A stretch of 64,000 nt of DNA from positions 66,247,501 to 66,311,500 of the forward strand of contig CM074862.1 of the NCBI GenBank assembly GCA_037501455.1, given 5' to 3'. Below the pieces are notes generated by a model. It was not told the origin of the DNA. It searched no databases and saw only the letters and a program-made list of their open reading frames with translations. Shown here in pieces: positions 1 to 9,748 of the stretch; position 1 is the first letter of the stretch, and each line of letters starts with the position of its first letter. The DNA comes from Lantana camara (taxonomy: Eukaryota > Streptophyta > Magnoliopsida > Lamiales > Verbenaceae). The position numbers and the translations under genes are program-made.

Positions 1-971
1 TAAGCAGGACAACCCCAAATTTTTAAATAAGAATAGTTAGGGATTTTGCCAAACCATATCTCAAATGGGGTTTTGGGTACAGATTTGGAGGGAACAAGAT
101 TCAGAATCTTAACTGCTGATTCTAGGGCATAACCCCAGAATGAAGGTGGCAATTCAATTAAGCTCATCATGGAACGAACCATATCGAGTAAGGTTATATT
201 CCTTCTCTCCAAAACTCCATTTAATTGAGGAGTTCCCGGAGGAGTCCATTGAGAGATAATTCCATTATTTCTGAGATGACTAAGGAATTCGTCACTTAGA
301 TACTCGCCACCTAGATCAGATCGAAGTGTCCTAATCTTGTGACCAATTTGGTTCTCAACCTCCTTTTCAAATTCCAAGAGTTTCTCAAAGGCTTCGGATT
401 TATACTTCATTAAGTACACATAACCAAAACGACTAAAGTTGTCTATGAAAGTTATAAAATACTGGTGATTTCTCGTACTTAAACTAAGTGGTCCACAAAC
501 ATCAGTATGGATTAAATCCAATAGTTTAGTGGCACGTTCCACTTTACCATTAAAGGGAGTTTTGGCCATTTTTCCTTTAAGACATGATTCACAATGAGTT
601 AACTCTTTAAGTTCATTATCATAGAATGATCCTAAATTAGTTAACTTAGCAATCCTATCTTTAGAAACGTGGCCTAAACGTGCGTGCCATAAAGAAGCCG
701 AGATTTTGTCATCTCTTTTGCGTTTGTTTAATTGCTGTATATTCAAAATATTGGTGTCTTTAGTTGTATAAAGTCCATTAGATAATGTACCAAGCAAAAC
801 GGAAGTTTTATTCTTCTTAAGATAAAAGTTTCCATTTCTAGAATAAGTCTCAAAACCTTCACAATCAAGTATTGGAATGGAAATGATATTACGAATAATA
901 GAAGGTACATAAAGGACTTTTTTCAAAACTAAAGTAAAGACACCTAAATCTAATCTACACGTCCCAATGGC
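1..971 (-). pseudogene. copia GAG-pre-integrase and integrase domains, partial
   Basis: This stretch is in the same frame as the gag-protease ORF, beyond its in-frame TAA at 972-974. Visible in order are a GAG-pre-integrase zinc module (WHARLGH followed by CESC) and the integrase core, with the first Asp in IHTDVCGPL, the second Asp in LRSDLGGEY and the Glu in LERRN, so the DDE triad is present. The frame stays open to the window edge. In the family, integrase is released from the Gag-Pol polyprotein and inserts the cDNA. Here only a single stop codon separates it from gag-protease, so the locus looks recently disabled rather than eroded. The later domains (RT, RNase H) are outside the window. 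Confidence 0.88.
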
Positions 972-1958
972 TTAGGCTTGAACGCTTGATCCATTCCCAA
1001 CCTTCAAGACACATTCTCCTTCTTTAAGCTGTCGGACCTCATTTAGCATCTGTACATCATTACAGATATGAGCTCCACAGCCGGTATCAAGTACCCAAGA
1101 ATTAGAATCAATAGATAGATTTACTTCAATAATAAATGTACCTTTCTTTAGAGTATCGTTGTACTCTTGGCAGTTCCTCTTCCAATGCTCTTTCTTGTCA
1201 CAATGATGGCAAACGTCCTCTCTCTGATCCTTTCTCTTCCTAGCCTTTCTCTTTTTGACCCCTCCTTCAGGTTTAAGAGATCCCTTCTTCTTGGGAACTT
1301 TCTTCCATTTGCCTTTAGAAGGCCCAAAAGAGGGAGTGACCATCATTACTTTGCGATCCTTCTTGATCGTGTCTTCAGCAGTCACAAGTTGACTAATCTG
1401 CTCAGCTATAGTAGCATGAGGATGATTCATGTTGAAGTTTAGCCCGAAAGGATTGAATGATGGTGGAAGCGATGCGAGCAACAAGTTCACAGTGAGTTCT
1501 TCACTCAATGGCATTTCCATGGAGTTCAGTTTCTCGTTCAAAGCAAGAAACTTAAGACCGTGTTCATGGACACTTGTAACTTCTTTCATTCTGAGATGAA
1601 AGAGCTCCTTAGAGGTGTTGTGCCTTAGAACATGCTCTTTGGGGTGGTACAATTGCTCGAGATGGTCGTAAATCTCCCAAGCGTTATCCATTGACTCGTG
1701 TTGCCTCTGCATTTCCAGAGACATGGTGGCCAACATGAGGCAACGGGCTTGAAGATTATCTTCAGACCATTTCGCAATCGGCTCACTTTCAGCCTGAGTC
1801 GGAGCCTCGCCTTCGGCGACAGGCTCTTCCTCGAAGAGAACATATCTTCTCTTTTCAAAATCTAAAACTATCTTTAGATTTCGAAGCCAATCAGAGTAAT
1901 TGGGCCTCGTCAACTTGTTTGATTCGAGGATGGATACCAAAGGGTTTTTGGTTGCCAT
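972..1958 (-). CDS. gag: copia gag and protease segment
   Basis: This is 328 aa from a true ATG at 1958. Residues about 1-200 form a copia-type Gag (motif LTRPNYSDWLRNLKIVL, UBN2/gag-polypeptide style). A lysine-rich linker follows, then one CX2CX4HX4C zinc knuckle (CHHCDKKEHWKRNC, about residue 250). The protease active site is WVLDTGCGAHIC (about residue 290). Gag forms the virus-like particle and the protease matures the polyprotein. The frame ends in TAA shortly after the protease site, in the middle of what should be a continuous Gag-Pol ORF; the next codons continue the family protein without a frame change. The start codon is followed by typical copia N-terminal residues (MATKNPLVSIL). 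Confidence in the family is high. Confidence 0.9.
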   Translation of the reverse strand: MATKNPLVSILESNKLTRPNYSDWLRNLKIVLDFEKRRYVLFEEEPVAEGEAPTQAESEPIAKWSEDNLQARCLMLATMSLEMQRQHESMDNAWEIYDHLEQLYHPKEHVLRHNTSKELFHLRMKEVTSVHEHGLKFLALNEKLNSMEMPLSEELTVNLLLASLPPSFNPFGLNFNMNHPHATIAEQISQLVTAEDTIKKDRKVMMVTPSFGPSKGKWKKVPKKKGSLKPEGGVKKRKARKRKDQREDVCHHCDKKEHWKRNCQEYNDTLKKGTFIIEVNLSIDSNSWVLDTGCGAHICNDVQMLNEVRQLKEGECVLKVGNGSSVQA

Positions 1959-2163
1959 TTCAATTGTAGAGAATCACAGAACTACAACCTAAATGGAAAA
2001 ACAGAGAAATCGTGAGCATGCTGAATAATAACGATTACATATTATCAAGGTCTTTAGAAATATGTTCTCCCACTATTTTTAGAAAGTCTAGAAATCCCAA
2101 CGACTTTAGAAGAAACTTATTTTCTTAATGGGTACTAGGATCCCAAGCATTCTTAGTTTTGGA

Positions 2164-2491
2164 CCTACGACTCGTGAGACATCCAAAGGTCTAAGAATCT
2201 TTAGGTAGGTACAAATTGCCAATTCCATCTCCACGGAATTCCTAGTAATATTTTTGCATCACCAATCTTTCAATCATGGACTCACGACTCGTGAGACATC
2301 CATATCTACTTTAGTGTTGAGCAGGACCCATCAATCATAAGATCTCAACCAAACTTAGTCCGGAACGACTCACGACTCGTGAGACATCGCCCATTCTAAA
2401 ATGGTCAAGAAATATTAATTATTTAAAATAATTAATCAGGAAACTAAGAGTTAATAAGCTACACTAATTACCCCACGACTCATGAGACATC
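2164..2491. repeat. four spaced copies of a CTCACGACTCGTGAG palindrome
   Basis: Copies lie at 2164-2183, 2281-2300, 2369-2388 and 2472-2491, with spacing of about 90-120 bp. Each reads close to CTCACGACTCGTGAG followed by ACATC. The core is a perfect 7-bp inverted repeat (CTCACGA / TCGTGAG) around one C in copies 2 and 3. Copies 1 and 4 carry one or two changes. The sequence between copies is not repeated. Confidence 0.85.
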
Positions 2492-3597
2492 AATTAGTTT
2501 CAGTTATTAAGTCCTAAATCCTATTGATGGAATGCTAGGAATTTTATTACCGTGATAAAACACCTATTTATTCAAATTTTTCTCAATATTTAAATGGGAT
2601 TTTCGAATGACCTCACCAACATATAATGTTATCCAAATTTTAATTGTCTTGTTAATGCAGTTTCATATAAAGTGCATTACAGAAGCAATTAGCAGATAAC
2701 ATATCCTAGCATGATACTAATTATGTGATGATCATGGGTATCCTATCTTATATGTGAATTTGGGAGCCACTCCAAAATCACTAGTTCTAACATTCATGCC
2801 ACATAAGACAATTCATATCACATAGGGGTACAGAATTTAATGGATGAAAAGCCCTATCTATTACATTAATAGAAACCCTCCTAAACATTTTGAGGGATCT
2901 TCTTATGGCCACCGTTCTTCAAGTGCTCCTTGTGGATCCTTCTTATTCCATCGGTGCTTGTCTCCAAAAAAAAAAATAAAACCTCAATTCCTAAGTTCTA
3001 CTCTCTTTACATAAAGTAATAAAGCTCAATTTTCATATTGACCATAGACAAGTACACGGGGCATACCCCGGCCCAAAAACAATAATAAGGAAAGCCACAT
3101 AATAAACACATAACGGTACGCACATAAGTAGGGCTCCAACCCCAATTGAAAACGCGCAACTACGGGGCTCCGACCCCAATTGAAATCATCCATGTGAAGA
3201 ATTAAAACATATATAAGACTAACCCATGATCACCTAAACTAGCATGATTCCGCTTGACTTTAAATTTACCAATTAAATTTAAAATTCCCTTGAATTCAAG
3301 TTACAACTAACTTAAGTAATTTGAATATTAGTTCATTATTCAAGAATTTATTCAAAATCGAACTTCGGATCATGACAAAACTACAATTAATTCAAAATTA
3401 AAATTTTGTCAAAAATATCATTCAAAGTGATATTTATTATTTTCTCAAAAAAAAAAAAACTTAACTTTAATTCATAAAATCCCGAATTTTATAATTATTT
3501 TAAATAAATAATTTTATAAAATTAAAATCCAATTTTAAAATCAAATTTTACAAAACGGGATTTTAACAAAACTTGGAAAACACGAAACGAAAAGTCG

Positions 3598-3905
3598 TCC
3601 CGGGACAGCCCGCGCGAGGAGCGCGGGACAGCCCGCAAGCACGCTCACAAGGCGCGCGCAAGCAGGCCATCCCACGCACACAGCCCTTGCGGGACGCCCA
3701 GGTGACTCGATGGCAGACGCAGCGCAGCAGCGCGCTAGCCCGATTGCAGGCCTGCGCGACACTCGCGCCCGCTGCCGGGCAGGGGGACGTGATTCGCGCA
3801 GCAGCGCCTAGGCATGCCTAGGCGCGTCCAGGCATTTACAGCGTGGCGGGGTCAGTTGTGCGGGGCTGCGCATGCGCGTACTAGGTGCGCGCAATCCTGC
3901 ACGCA
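3598..3905. other. GC-rich island inside the AT-rich copia leader
   Basis: About 300 bp rich in GC and CpG, with abrupt borders to AT-rich DNA. It contains GCGGGACAGCCCGC twice (near 3603 and 3625) and many GCGC tracts. Open frames exist on both strands, as expected for GC-rich DNA with few stops, but none resembles a known protein. It may be captured host DNA or an element-specific leader module; the sequence alone does not decide. Confidence 0.6.
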
Positions 3906-4176
3906 TCCCCATTCAAATCCCTTTTCAGTTTCGTAATTTTAGCAAATTCAGAACTTCCAATTTCGAATTAAAACAGTTTAAATCAATCTAAGTTAAAACA
4001 GTTTAAAACCAGATTTATTCGGGAAACAATTTTCGCAAAAAAATTTCAAGAAACGGTTTTGATCCGACATATTCATTTTTAAACAAAAACCAAGAATACA
4101 CAGCCAATATCCAAATTCAAGAATTTTCATCAAAATTCCAAAAGCAATAAAGATACAATACGAACGTTGCAAGGTG

Positions 4177-4188
4177 ACTCTAATAGCA
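4177..4188 (-). promoter_or_regulatory. degenerate primer-binding site (initiator-tRNA-Met type)
   Basis: The minus strand reads TGCTATTAGAGT, two bases inside the LTR edge (CCAACA, then AG). The plant copia consensus is TGGTATCAGAGC, so there are three mismatches. The position and two-base spacing fit. Confidence 0.75.
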
Positions 4189-4578
4189 CTTGTTGGAAAA
4201 CACGAAAGAGTAAAGCAGCGGAAGTTTAAAGTTTTTCCAAAAGTTTAATTGTTGTCTTGCAATTTTCGTACTGTAACGTTGGGAATAACAAGAAACTCAC
4301 TTTAATTGGAGCTTTCTTATGATGTTGTTACCGCCTAACAAACACCCTTCAAGCGGAAAGTCCCTCGAACGGCCTTCGAATTAGACTCCAAAGTAGAAGC
4401 CCTCCAAAGCGTATCCACACCAGACCTAGAACACGATCAAGCGAGTGAGAATGCTAGTTCTATCGCTTGTGTTACGGCTAAGATAATTTTTGCTTTGAAA
4501 ACTTTTCTTTTGGTTTTTCTCAAAAACTTAACACTTCGTGAGTGTTGGTCTAAAGAATAAGAGAAGCACCAACCTTAG

Positions 4579-4588
4579 TATATATACT
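4579..4588 (-). promoter_or_regulatory. candidate TATA box of the copia LTR
   Basis: The motif GTATATATAC, read on the minus strand, lies about 390 bp before the LTR 3' end and some 330-460 bp downstream of the G-box cluster. The position fits a U3/R promoter. No transcript data are available. Confidence 0.5.
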
Positions 4589-4921
4589 ATAGGGTTCGAA
4601 AATCCCTAGGGTTTCATAAACCTAGTGGACTTTGTTTTCCTGCTCACTAATTAACTAATTAATTATTTAATTTAATTGGAGAAAATAAGTTCCCAACTTG
4701 TTCTGTCTTGCAAGAATAACCTTTTCTCTCCTACAATAGGAAGTTAGACTTTTCAACTTTCCTAAAGTTAAAACTCAATATTCAATAAAACAATTAATTC
4801 CCAATTAATTATTTATTGGGTTAAGTTTATTTGAGAATAGTCTTAAGAATTAATTCAATAATTAATTAAAAAACTAAATTAATTAATTACAAATTAATTA
4901 ATTAATTCTAGAAAAGAATTC

Positions 4922-5045
4922 ACGTGTAACATAATTACACAAATGGAACCTCATACGTGCCACGTGTGTATGACATGTGGCAGCCACGCAGTGGCTATGT
5001 GACGTGTCCTTGACACGTGGCAGTCACGTGTCCTTGACACGTGGC
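4922..5045. promoter_or_regulatory. G-box / ABRE-like cluster in the copia LTR
   Basis: Within about 125 bp there are at least five ACGT cores, including CACGTG near 4923, 4960 and 5027 and ACACGTGGC near 5015 and 5037. ACGTGGC is the plant ABRE core bound by bZIP factors. The cluster sits upstream of the TATA-like site in the element's own orientation. Stress or ABA control is an inference. Confidence 0.6.
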
Positions 5046-6224
5046 AATGCCCACATGTTACAATCTCTATTTTTGATCAACAATTTGATCCTTCGTTAAT
5101 CATATTAACATCCTACCATAACCCTCGTGTTCTGGCATTTGTGTGTGACCGTCTAGGTTCATTATTCGATTAGCAGTGACAGCAATTAATTAATTCCCTA
5201 ATTAATTAATCACTTTACAGATCACACTACCGTAATCTAGCAATGGGTGTGTGACCCCTAGCCGAATAACAAAATGAATCGAAGAACCTTTCAGTCAATG
5301 TCAATCAGTGAAATACGATCCTACAACTCCATCTCTCAATCAAGAACTAAGGCATGGGAATATTCTCAGAGCCCAAATATTCTTGATCTTTAAAGTTAAG
5401 TTCGTTTCATATCTATTTCGATCTCAATCCTAGAAAACCCCATTTTCTAGATGTCTTGATCTTTGTCCACCTTGGCCAAGGGTTTAATGTTTAATGGACT
5501 ACGAACAACTCAAATCAGTAAGAGATCATTCTTGTTCTTAACAAGTATATGTCCTTTATCGATTTTACTAATTCTACATATGCCACTTGTGTCCCAACAT
5601 AGGCCGTGGTTCAGGTGTCTATATGGCGACACCCTTTTGAACCTATATCAAAGATTACAGAGTTAGCTCATATGAGACATTACAGAATCTCAAGTCTAAG
5701 GATTAATGAATCATCATTGACCTGTGAGATATTTCCTAATCTGGAAGTTTTAGGAAACTTCCTTTCCCATTTAGGAATGTTCTCACGCGGGACATCTCAG
5801 TGATGAAGTTCTTGTAACAATCACCCTTATGTATTATGAACGCATCAACGTATGCACTTATCACTCCATGAAACTGAGTGAACTTCAAAAGGACACAATC
5901 ACATAAGCAAGTCTCAGCAGAGTCAAGGTCGACACTCCCACTGTCTGTCGGACTCGTTGACTTGGAGAAGTTTCTAATCCGCGCCTATGGAGTTAAGAAC
6001 TTGTTTCATGTGCCGTTCCCATAACAACAAAGTTCTTAACGACCTTATCGGATTAGGGGAGTTCAATACATGCAAAACACAGTCAACCCAAATAGACATA
6101 AATAAGCACATAAAGAAGTGATTGCTTATGAACAAATTCATCTCGTTTATTATTCAAAGACTGTTTGTGATTTCACAAGGAAATAGTAAACCAAACATCT
6201 GCTTCAAGGGCACTATTCCTAACA

Positions 6225-6597
6225 ATGACAACGAGGGAGGATACCACTATCCCCTGGCGAGGGGCTCCCCCCTCGTTGAGGAAGTTTTGATGGCCCAAGC
6301 TGGCATGGACAAAATCCCCACTTCCATCAACCAATATGATGGGACCACTGATCCAGCGAAATATTTTGACCATTTCCTGCATTTGACGTATCTGTACGAG
6401 CATTCCAGCCACTATTAGGCCAAAGTTTTTATCAAATCCCTCATGGGAATGGCCCAAGAGTGGTACAAATAGCTACCACCCCACTCGATTAGGGGGTATG
6501 AAGACCTTACCAATGCTTTTCTGAATCACTTCAACTCACTCAAAGCCCCGGTCTCTGCGCCCACAGCCCTATACAACTTGGTCCAAGGCAAGAATAA
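6225..6597 (+). pseudogene. Tat gypsy gag fragment, broken
   Basis: In frame it reads motifs such as YPLARGSPLVEEVLMAQAG and TSINQYDGTTDP, then MAQEWYK and FLNHFNSLKAP. These match the Gag core of the complete Tat element (about residues 325-430 there). There are in-frame TAG stops at 6416-6418 and 6470-6472. The 5' end is the copia insertion point; the 3' end falls at a deletion junction near 6597, after VQGK. This is a dead fragment, not expressed as Gag. Confidence 0.9.
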
Positions 6598-6657
6598 GTC
6601 TAAATTACACTCGTGACACATAAGTTGAAATTCTACAGCCACATTACTATGGACTAC

Positions 6658-6675
6658 AGAATTGGGGGGGCAAAA
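6658..6675 (+). promoter_or_regulatory. polypurine tract of the deleted Tat element
   Basis: AGAATTGGGGGGGCAAAA lies directly before the LTR start TGATGAGG. The complete Tat element has the same tract next to its 3' LTR (minus strand, 45948-45962). Confidence 0.85.
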
Positions 6676-7478
6676 TGATGAGGCAAAATTACGCTCGTGA
6701 CACATAATGGACACGTGGTCCAATCTCCGCCCCACAGCATGGCGCATTAAGAGCACTTCAAATCATCCCTGGTGATTGGACGTTCCTCTCGAGGAAATTA
6801 TCATCCCATCATCACAAAGGATTTTGCCCTTACATTGTTCAACCCTCGAGGGTGCTCCCAAAATTGGCGCTCGAAAGTACTCTTGACTGCATAAGAGTAA
6901 GGCTATTCCCTTCAAGGTCGCGCTTTTGGGCCCAAGCGTCCCCTCGGACCAAGCGAGCCCATAAAGCCCTTATCCAAACCCGAGCACTCCTAGCCCTCAG
7001 TAACAATCTCAAAAGGCTCTCTGACACATAGTACATGCCCACGCACCTACCACTATTACCGCCACCAACCTTTTCACAGGCTTTTGCAGGAGGTGTCTTT
7101 CAGAGACTCTTCATTGCACCACGTGTCTAGGGCAACATCAACGCCGGACCACATGTTGGCAATTACCAAAAAGGTCTTGACCCTCAACTATAAATAAGCA
7201 GATCTCCCACATGCTCTGTAAGCAAGCTTCCATTACTTAAGCTCTGTTTTCATACTTCGTCTTCTTCATCATCTTCACTATCTGTATTGAGCGTCGGAGA
7301 GCCAAACTGGGTATCACCCCCAGTTCTCCAAGCCTGACCTTCTGACCTTTTGTGTTTGTTCCTAGCAGGTAGAACCCTATCGTCTCCGGCGACCTTTGTC
7401 TGGCCTTATCATCTCTGTTTCCCCATATAAACAAATCGTATAGTGTTGGAGTTTGCCACCTTGGATTAGACCCTATCA
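6676..7478 (+). repeat. Tat-type gypsy 3' LTR, 803 bp, old copy
   Basis: It starts TGATGAGG after the PPT and ends GACCCTATCA. A TATAAATA box lies at 7189-7196. The last 250 bp (for example GAGCGTCGGAGAGCC, then ACTGGGTATCACCC) match the 810-bp LTR of the complete Tat element in the opposite orientation. From 7479 to 7659 there is only AT-rich flank with no recognisable feature. Confidence 0.82.
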
Positions 7479-7664
7479 ATATTAATATTTTTGTAGTTAT
7501 CTTCTATCTCACTTCACTCTTTTACAAATATGCATATTTTCCAGCATCTCTATTCCTCTCTAAGTTATATCTCTTTTTTAGTAAATTTATTTTCTACGTT
7601 TTCTATTTTTATTTAATTTATGTGATTTTTTGAATCAATGCATAATATTATATTAAAGAAATAC

Positions 7665-7735
7665 TGTAACGGCCCAGTTTTTTTTTTTTAGTTAGTACAG
7701 CATGACGTATGTGTTTACCAAAAGCTACCGAGCTA
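7665..7735 (+). repeat. element B 5' LTR stub
   Basis: About 71 bp starting TGTAACGGCCC, a T run, then TTAGTTAGTACAGCATGAC and TGTTTACCAAA. It matches the start of the 3' LTR at 9749. After TTTACCAAA the two copies diverge. The rest of the 5' LTR, the primer site and gag are missing. Confidence 0.8.
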
Positions 7736-9524
7736 ACAGCTTACCATATTGGTGACAGGTTCCAAAACATTCATAGCACGTGCATCATATTTCGCATCAA
7801 ATTATTATTTTCTGTACTTATGTTGGTGTGCGCATTCCTATTTGATTTTGTTGCTCTAATGTAAGGCCTATTTAATTGTTGCAAGCATGCCACGTGTATC
7901 ATCATTTTAACCCGACATGTATTCTAGTGTTTATTTGATAGGAAGTTCTTTCACCCCACTTATCAAGTATTTCTTCGATCGGGCCACATTGGAGTTAAGA
8001 GGAAAAGGAATAATGGGATGGTACGTTACAAGGAAGGTGACGTCGGGAAAACAAGGAATTTCAAGTGAGGGATAGGTTAATGGAAACGGGAATTCATAAG
8101 GAGAAGCGGGATTAGAGTTGATTGTGGGGTGTGTGGATCGGACAAGAATAGAAAAGGGGTTTAGGACATCAAGCGAATTAGAAAGGAAGTGGAAAGGCAA
8201 AACCTTGGGGTTGGATTTTTGATTAAACCCTCCCTAATGGAAATTATTCGTCTAGAATTTCGACAAAAGAAGAATCAATGGAGTTCAACACGTGACAATA
8301 GAAATTTAAGGGGGAGAGCACGACCGAGAAACAAATTGGATGATTGAAGTGGTGCTCGAAGAAATATCTTAATAGGAATAACAGAATTGTGAATTAAAGA
8401 GGACCTGGAAGTCTTAATGGTGGTGATCGGAAATAAATAAAAGAACCTTAACGGTTAAACGGTTAAAGTGAGCGTTAAGTATTAAGTTGGTGTTAAAGGC
8501 CATCACGGGATATTGAGGAGATGGTTTGTGGAGCATTTTACACATGGGATTTAAATTTTGGGAAATAATGGAATTATGGAAGAGCTTCTGCGAGACCATT
8601 AAATCGCCTCAAGGAACAAAAATTAAATCAAATTAATACGTTCGTGAGGGCAACCATAGAGGGTAATTTGGCTAAGTATTGGAGGAGTTCGGACATCATT
8701 TAGCAAAATAAAACCATACTGCATTGCTAGTCATTTTTCCATAACAAGTTAGAAGGAATTTAAGAAGAAAGGAATCAGAAAGAAGTAACTATGGAGGGAC
8801 TTGAATTAAATCTCAAGAAGTATCAAGGAAGTTTTCCCTCGATTAGAAATTTGGGTGGGCCGAAATTTAATGCACGCTTAATGGATTTAGGAGGGTGAAG
8901 GGGTAAGGAAACGATCCACGAAGAGATTAATCCAAATTTTTGGGAACCGATGATCACAACCCGGTTTGGAAAGAACTCGTCAAGAGGGCTGTGATTATTA
9001 ATCTAAAAGGTTATTGAATTTCAGGGGTTTCACCAAATTATAGAAGAAGGCATGAACCGTGAAGAAGACCGGTCCGAAATCTGAAGATGTAGGGTAGAAC
9101 TCGTTTTGGAAGGGCAGGTTGATTGGATCAGGGTTAACGTATAACCGAGAAATGGAAGAAGGTGGACACATTGGAGATACTAAAGACATGCCAAGAGTCG
9201 ATCTGGCCTTTGGGTTCAGACCATACCTTGGGACCAGGAAAGCTTTGGCTTCATTTCCACGGTGAACGGTACCTCAGACATCCATGGCATATGCATACAC
9301 GCATTGTTAATTTAAATAATTTTGATAATCTGTTCTTTGACACTTTGATGTGTTAACAATTGTTATATAATCGATGTTGGATGTAAGTAAGTAATAATTG
9401 TTCCTTGGCTCTATGTGGTTGTTTTGATTAAGTTATCGTAATTGGATGTTTTGATGGTTTTCTCCTTGATGTTTGCTCTTCGTTGTGATTGTATTTTGTA
9501 TTTTGAACTTCGTTACCTGTTTGC
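7736..9524 (+). other. element B internal non-coding remnant
   Basis: No ORF with a recognisable domain. The sequence is purine-rich on the plus strand from about 7940 to 9220, like the 3' internal region of element A in its own orientation. CGGTGAACGGTAC near 9260 is a motif also present downstream of gag in element C (near 41584) and, inverted, in element A (near 15540), which marks it as conserved 3' internal sequence of the superfamily. Confidence 0.6.
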
Positions 9525-9659
9525 GAGAGACGGGATTCTCTCATTGTTGCTTTCGAGAGACGGGGTTCTCTTATTGTTGTTCGAGAGACGGGGTTCTCTC
9601 TTTGTTGCTTTTGAGAGACGGGGTTCTCTCATTGTTGTTTGAGAGACGGGGATTCTCTC
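9525..9659 (+). repeat. five-copy GAGAGACGGGGTTCTCTC hairpin array
   Basis: Five copies at about 28-30-bp spacing, joined by TTGTTG-rich spacers. Each copy is an inverted repeat GAGAGA...TCTCTC with a 6-7-nt loop. A sixth, degenerate copy follows near 9671. Element C has three copies in the same place, before its polypurine tract (41766-41860). Confidence 0.85.
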
Positions 9660-9713
9660 CTTGTTGCTTGTGAGGAATGGGGTTCCTTCATTAACTTTCT
9701 TCAGGCAGATAGT

Positions 9714-9748
9714 GAATCTGAGGACGGATTCTTTTAAGGGGGAGAGGT
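9714..9748 (+). promoter_or_regulatory. element B PPT-proximal hairpin and polypurine tract
   Basis: The hairpin GAATCT (9714-9719) / GGATTC (9726-9731) is followed directly by TTTTAAGGGGGAGAGGT (9732-9748) and the LTR start at 9749. The polypurine tract primes plus-strand cDNA in LTR elements. The hairpin layout is shared with elements A and C although its sequence differs. Confidence 0.75.

Larger units (their letters stand above)
1959..4176 (-). other. copia 5' untranslated leader, 2.2 kb, non-coding
   Basis: This lies between the primer site and the gag start and is unusually long for copia. It is AT-rich except for a GC-rich island at about 3598-3905. It contains four copies of a palindromic motif (2164-2491) and a short duplicated GGGCTCC(A/G)ACCCCAATTG motif near 3128 and 3164. 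I see no convincing ORF. The role of the leader (packaging, translation control or captured sequence) is not known from the sequence. Confidence 0.7.
1..6224 (-). mobile_element. Ty1/copia LTR retrotransposon, partial (window edge)
   Basis: Read on the minus strand, the order is 5' LTR (6224 to 4191), a degenerate iMet-type primer site, a leader of about 2.2 kb, gag, protease and integrase. The gag-protease-integrase order is that of Ty1/copia. Reverse transcriptase, RNase H and the 3' LTR lie beyond the left edge. The LTR start (TGTTAGGAATAGTGCCC) looks like Angela/Tork-type LTRs; this lineage is a tentative inference. The element is inserted in a Tat gypsy gag remnant that starts at 6225. 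The TSD cannot be tested because the other flank is outside the window. Confidence 0.92.
4191..6224 (-). repeat. copia 5' LTR, 2034 bp
   Basis: The minus strand begins TGTTAGGAATAG and ends TTTTCCAACA, giving the TG...CA ends. It is adjacent to the primer site on one side and to interrupted Tat gag sequence on the other, which fixes both borders. It contains an ACGT-core (G-box) cluster and a TATA-like stretch. The partner LTR is outside the window, so its age cannot be estimated. Confidence 0.85.
6225..7478 (+). mobile_element. deleted Tat-type gypsy element (gag fragment, PPT, 3' LTR)
   Basis: This is a plus-strand remnant: a gag segment, then a jump straight to the polypurine tract and the 3' LTR, so nearly all of gag-pol has been lost by internal deletion. 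Its left part is cut by the copia insertion at 6224. The gag and LTR both match the complete Tat element at 45138-57754 but are clearly diverged, so this is an older relative. Confidence 0.85.

Noticed and set aside
3573..3821. Coding region in the GC island
   Set aside because: Open frames on both strands are expected from GC-rich sequence; no domain, no start context.
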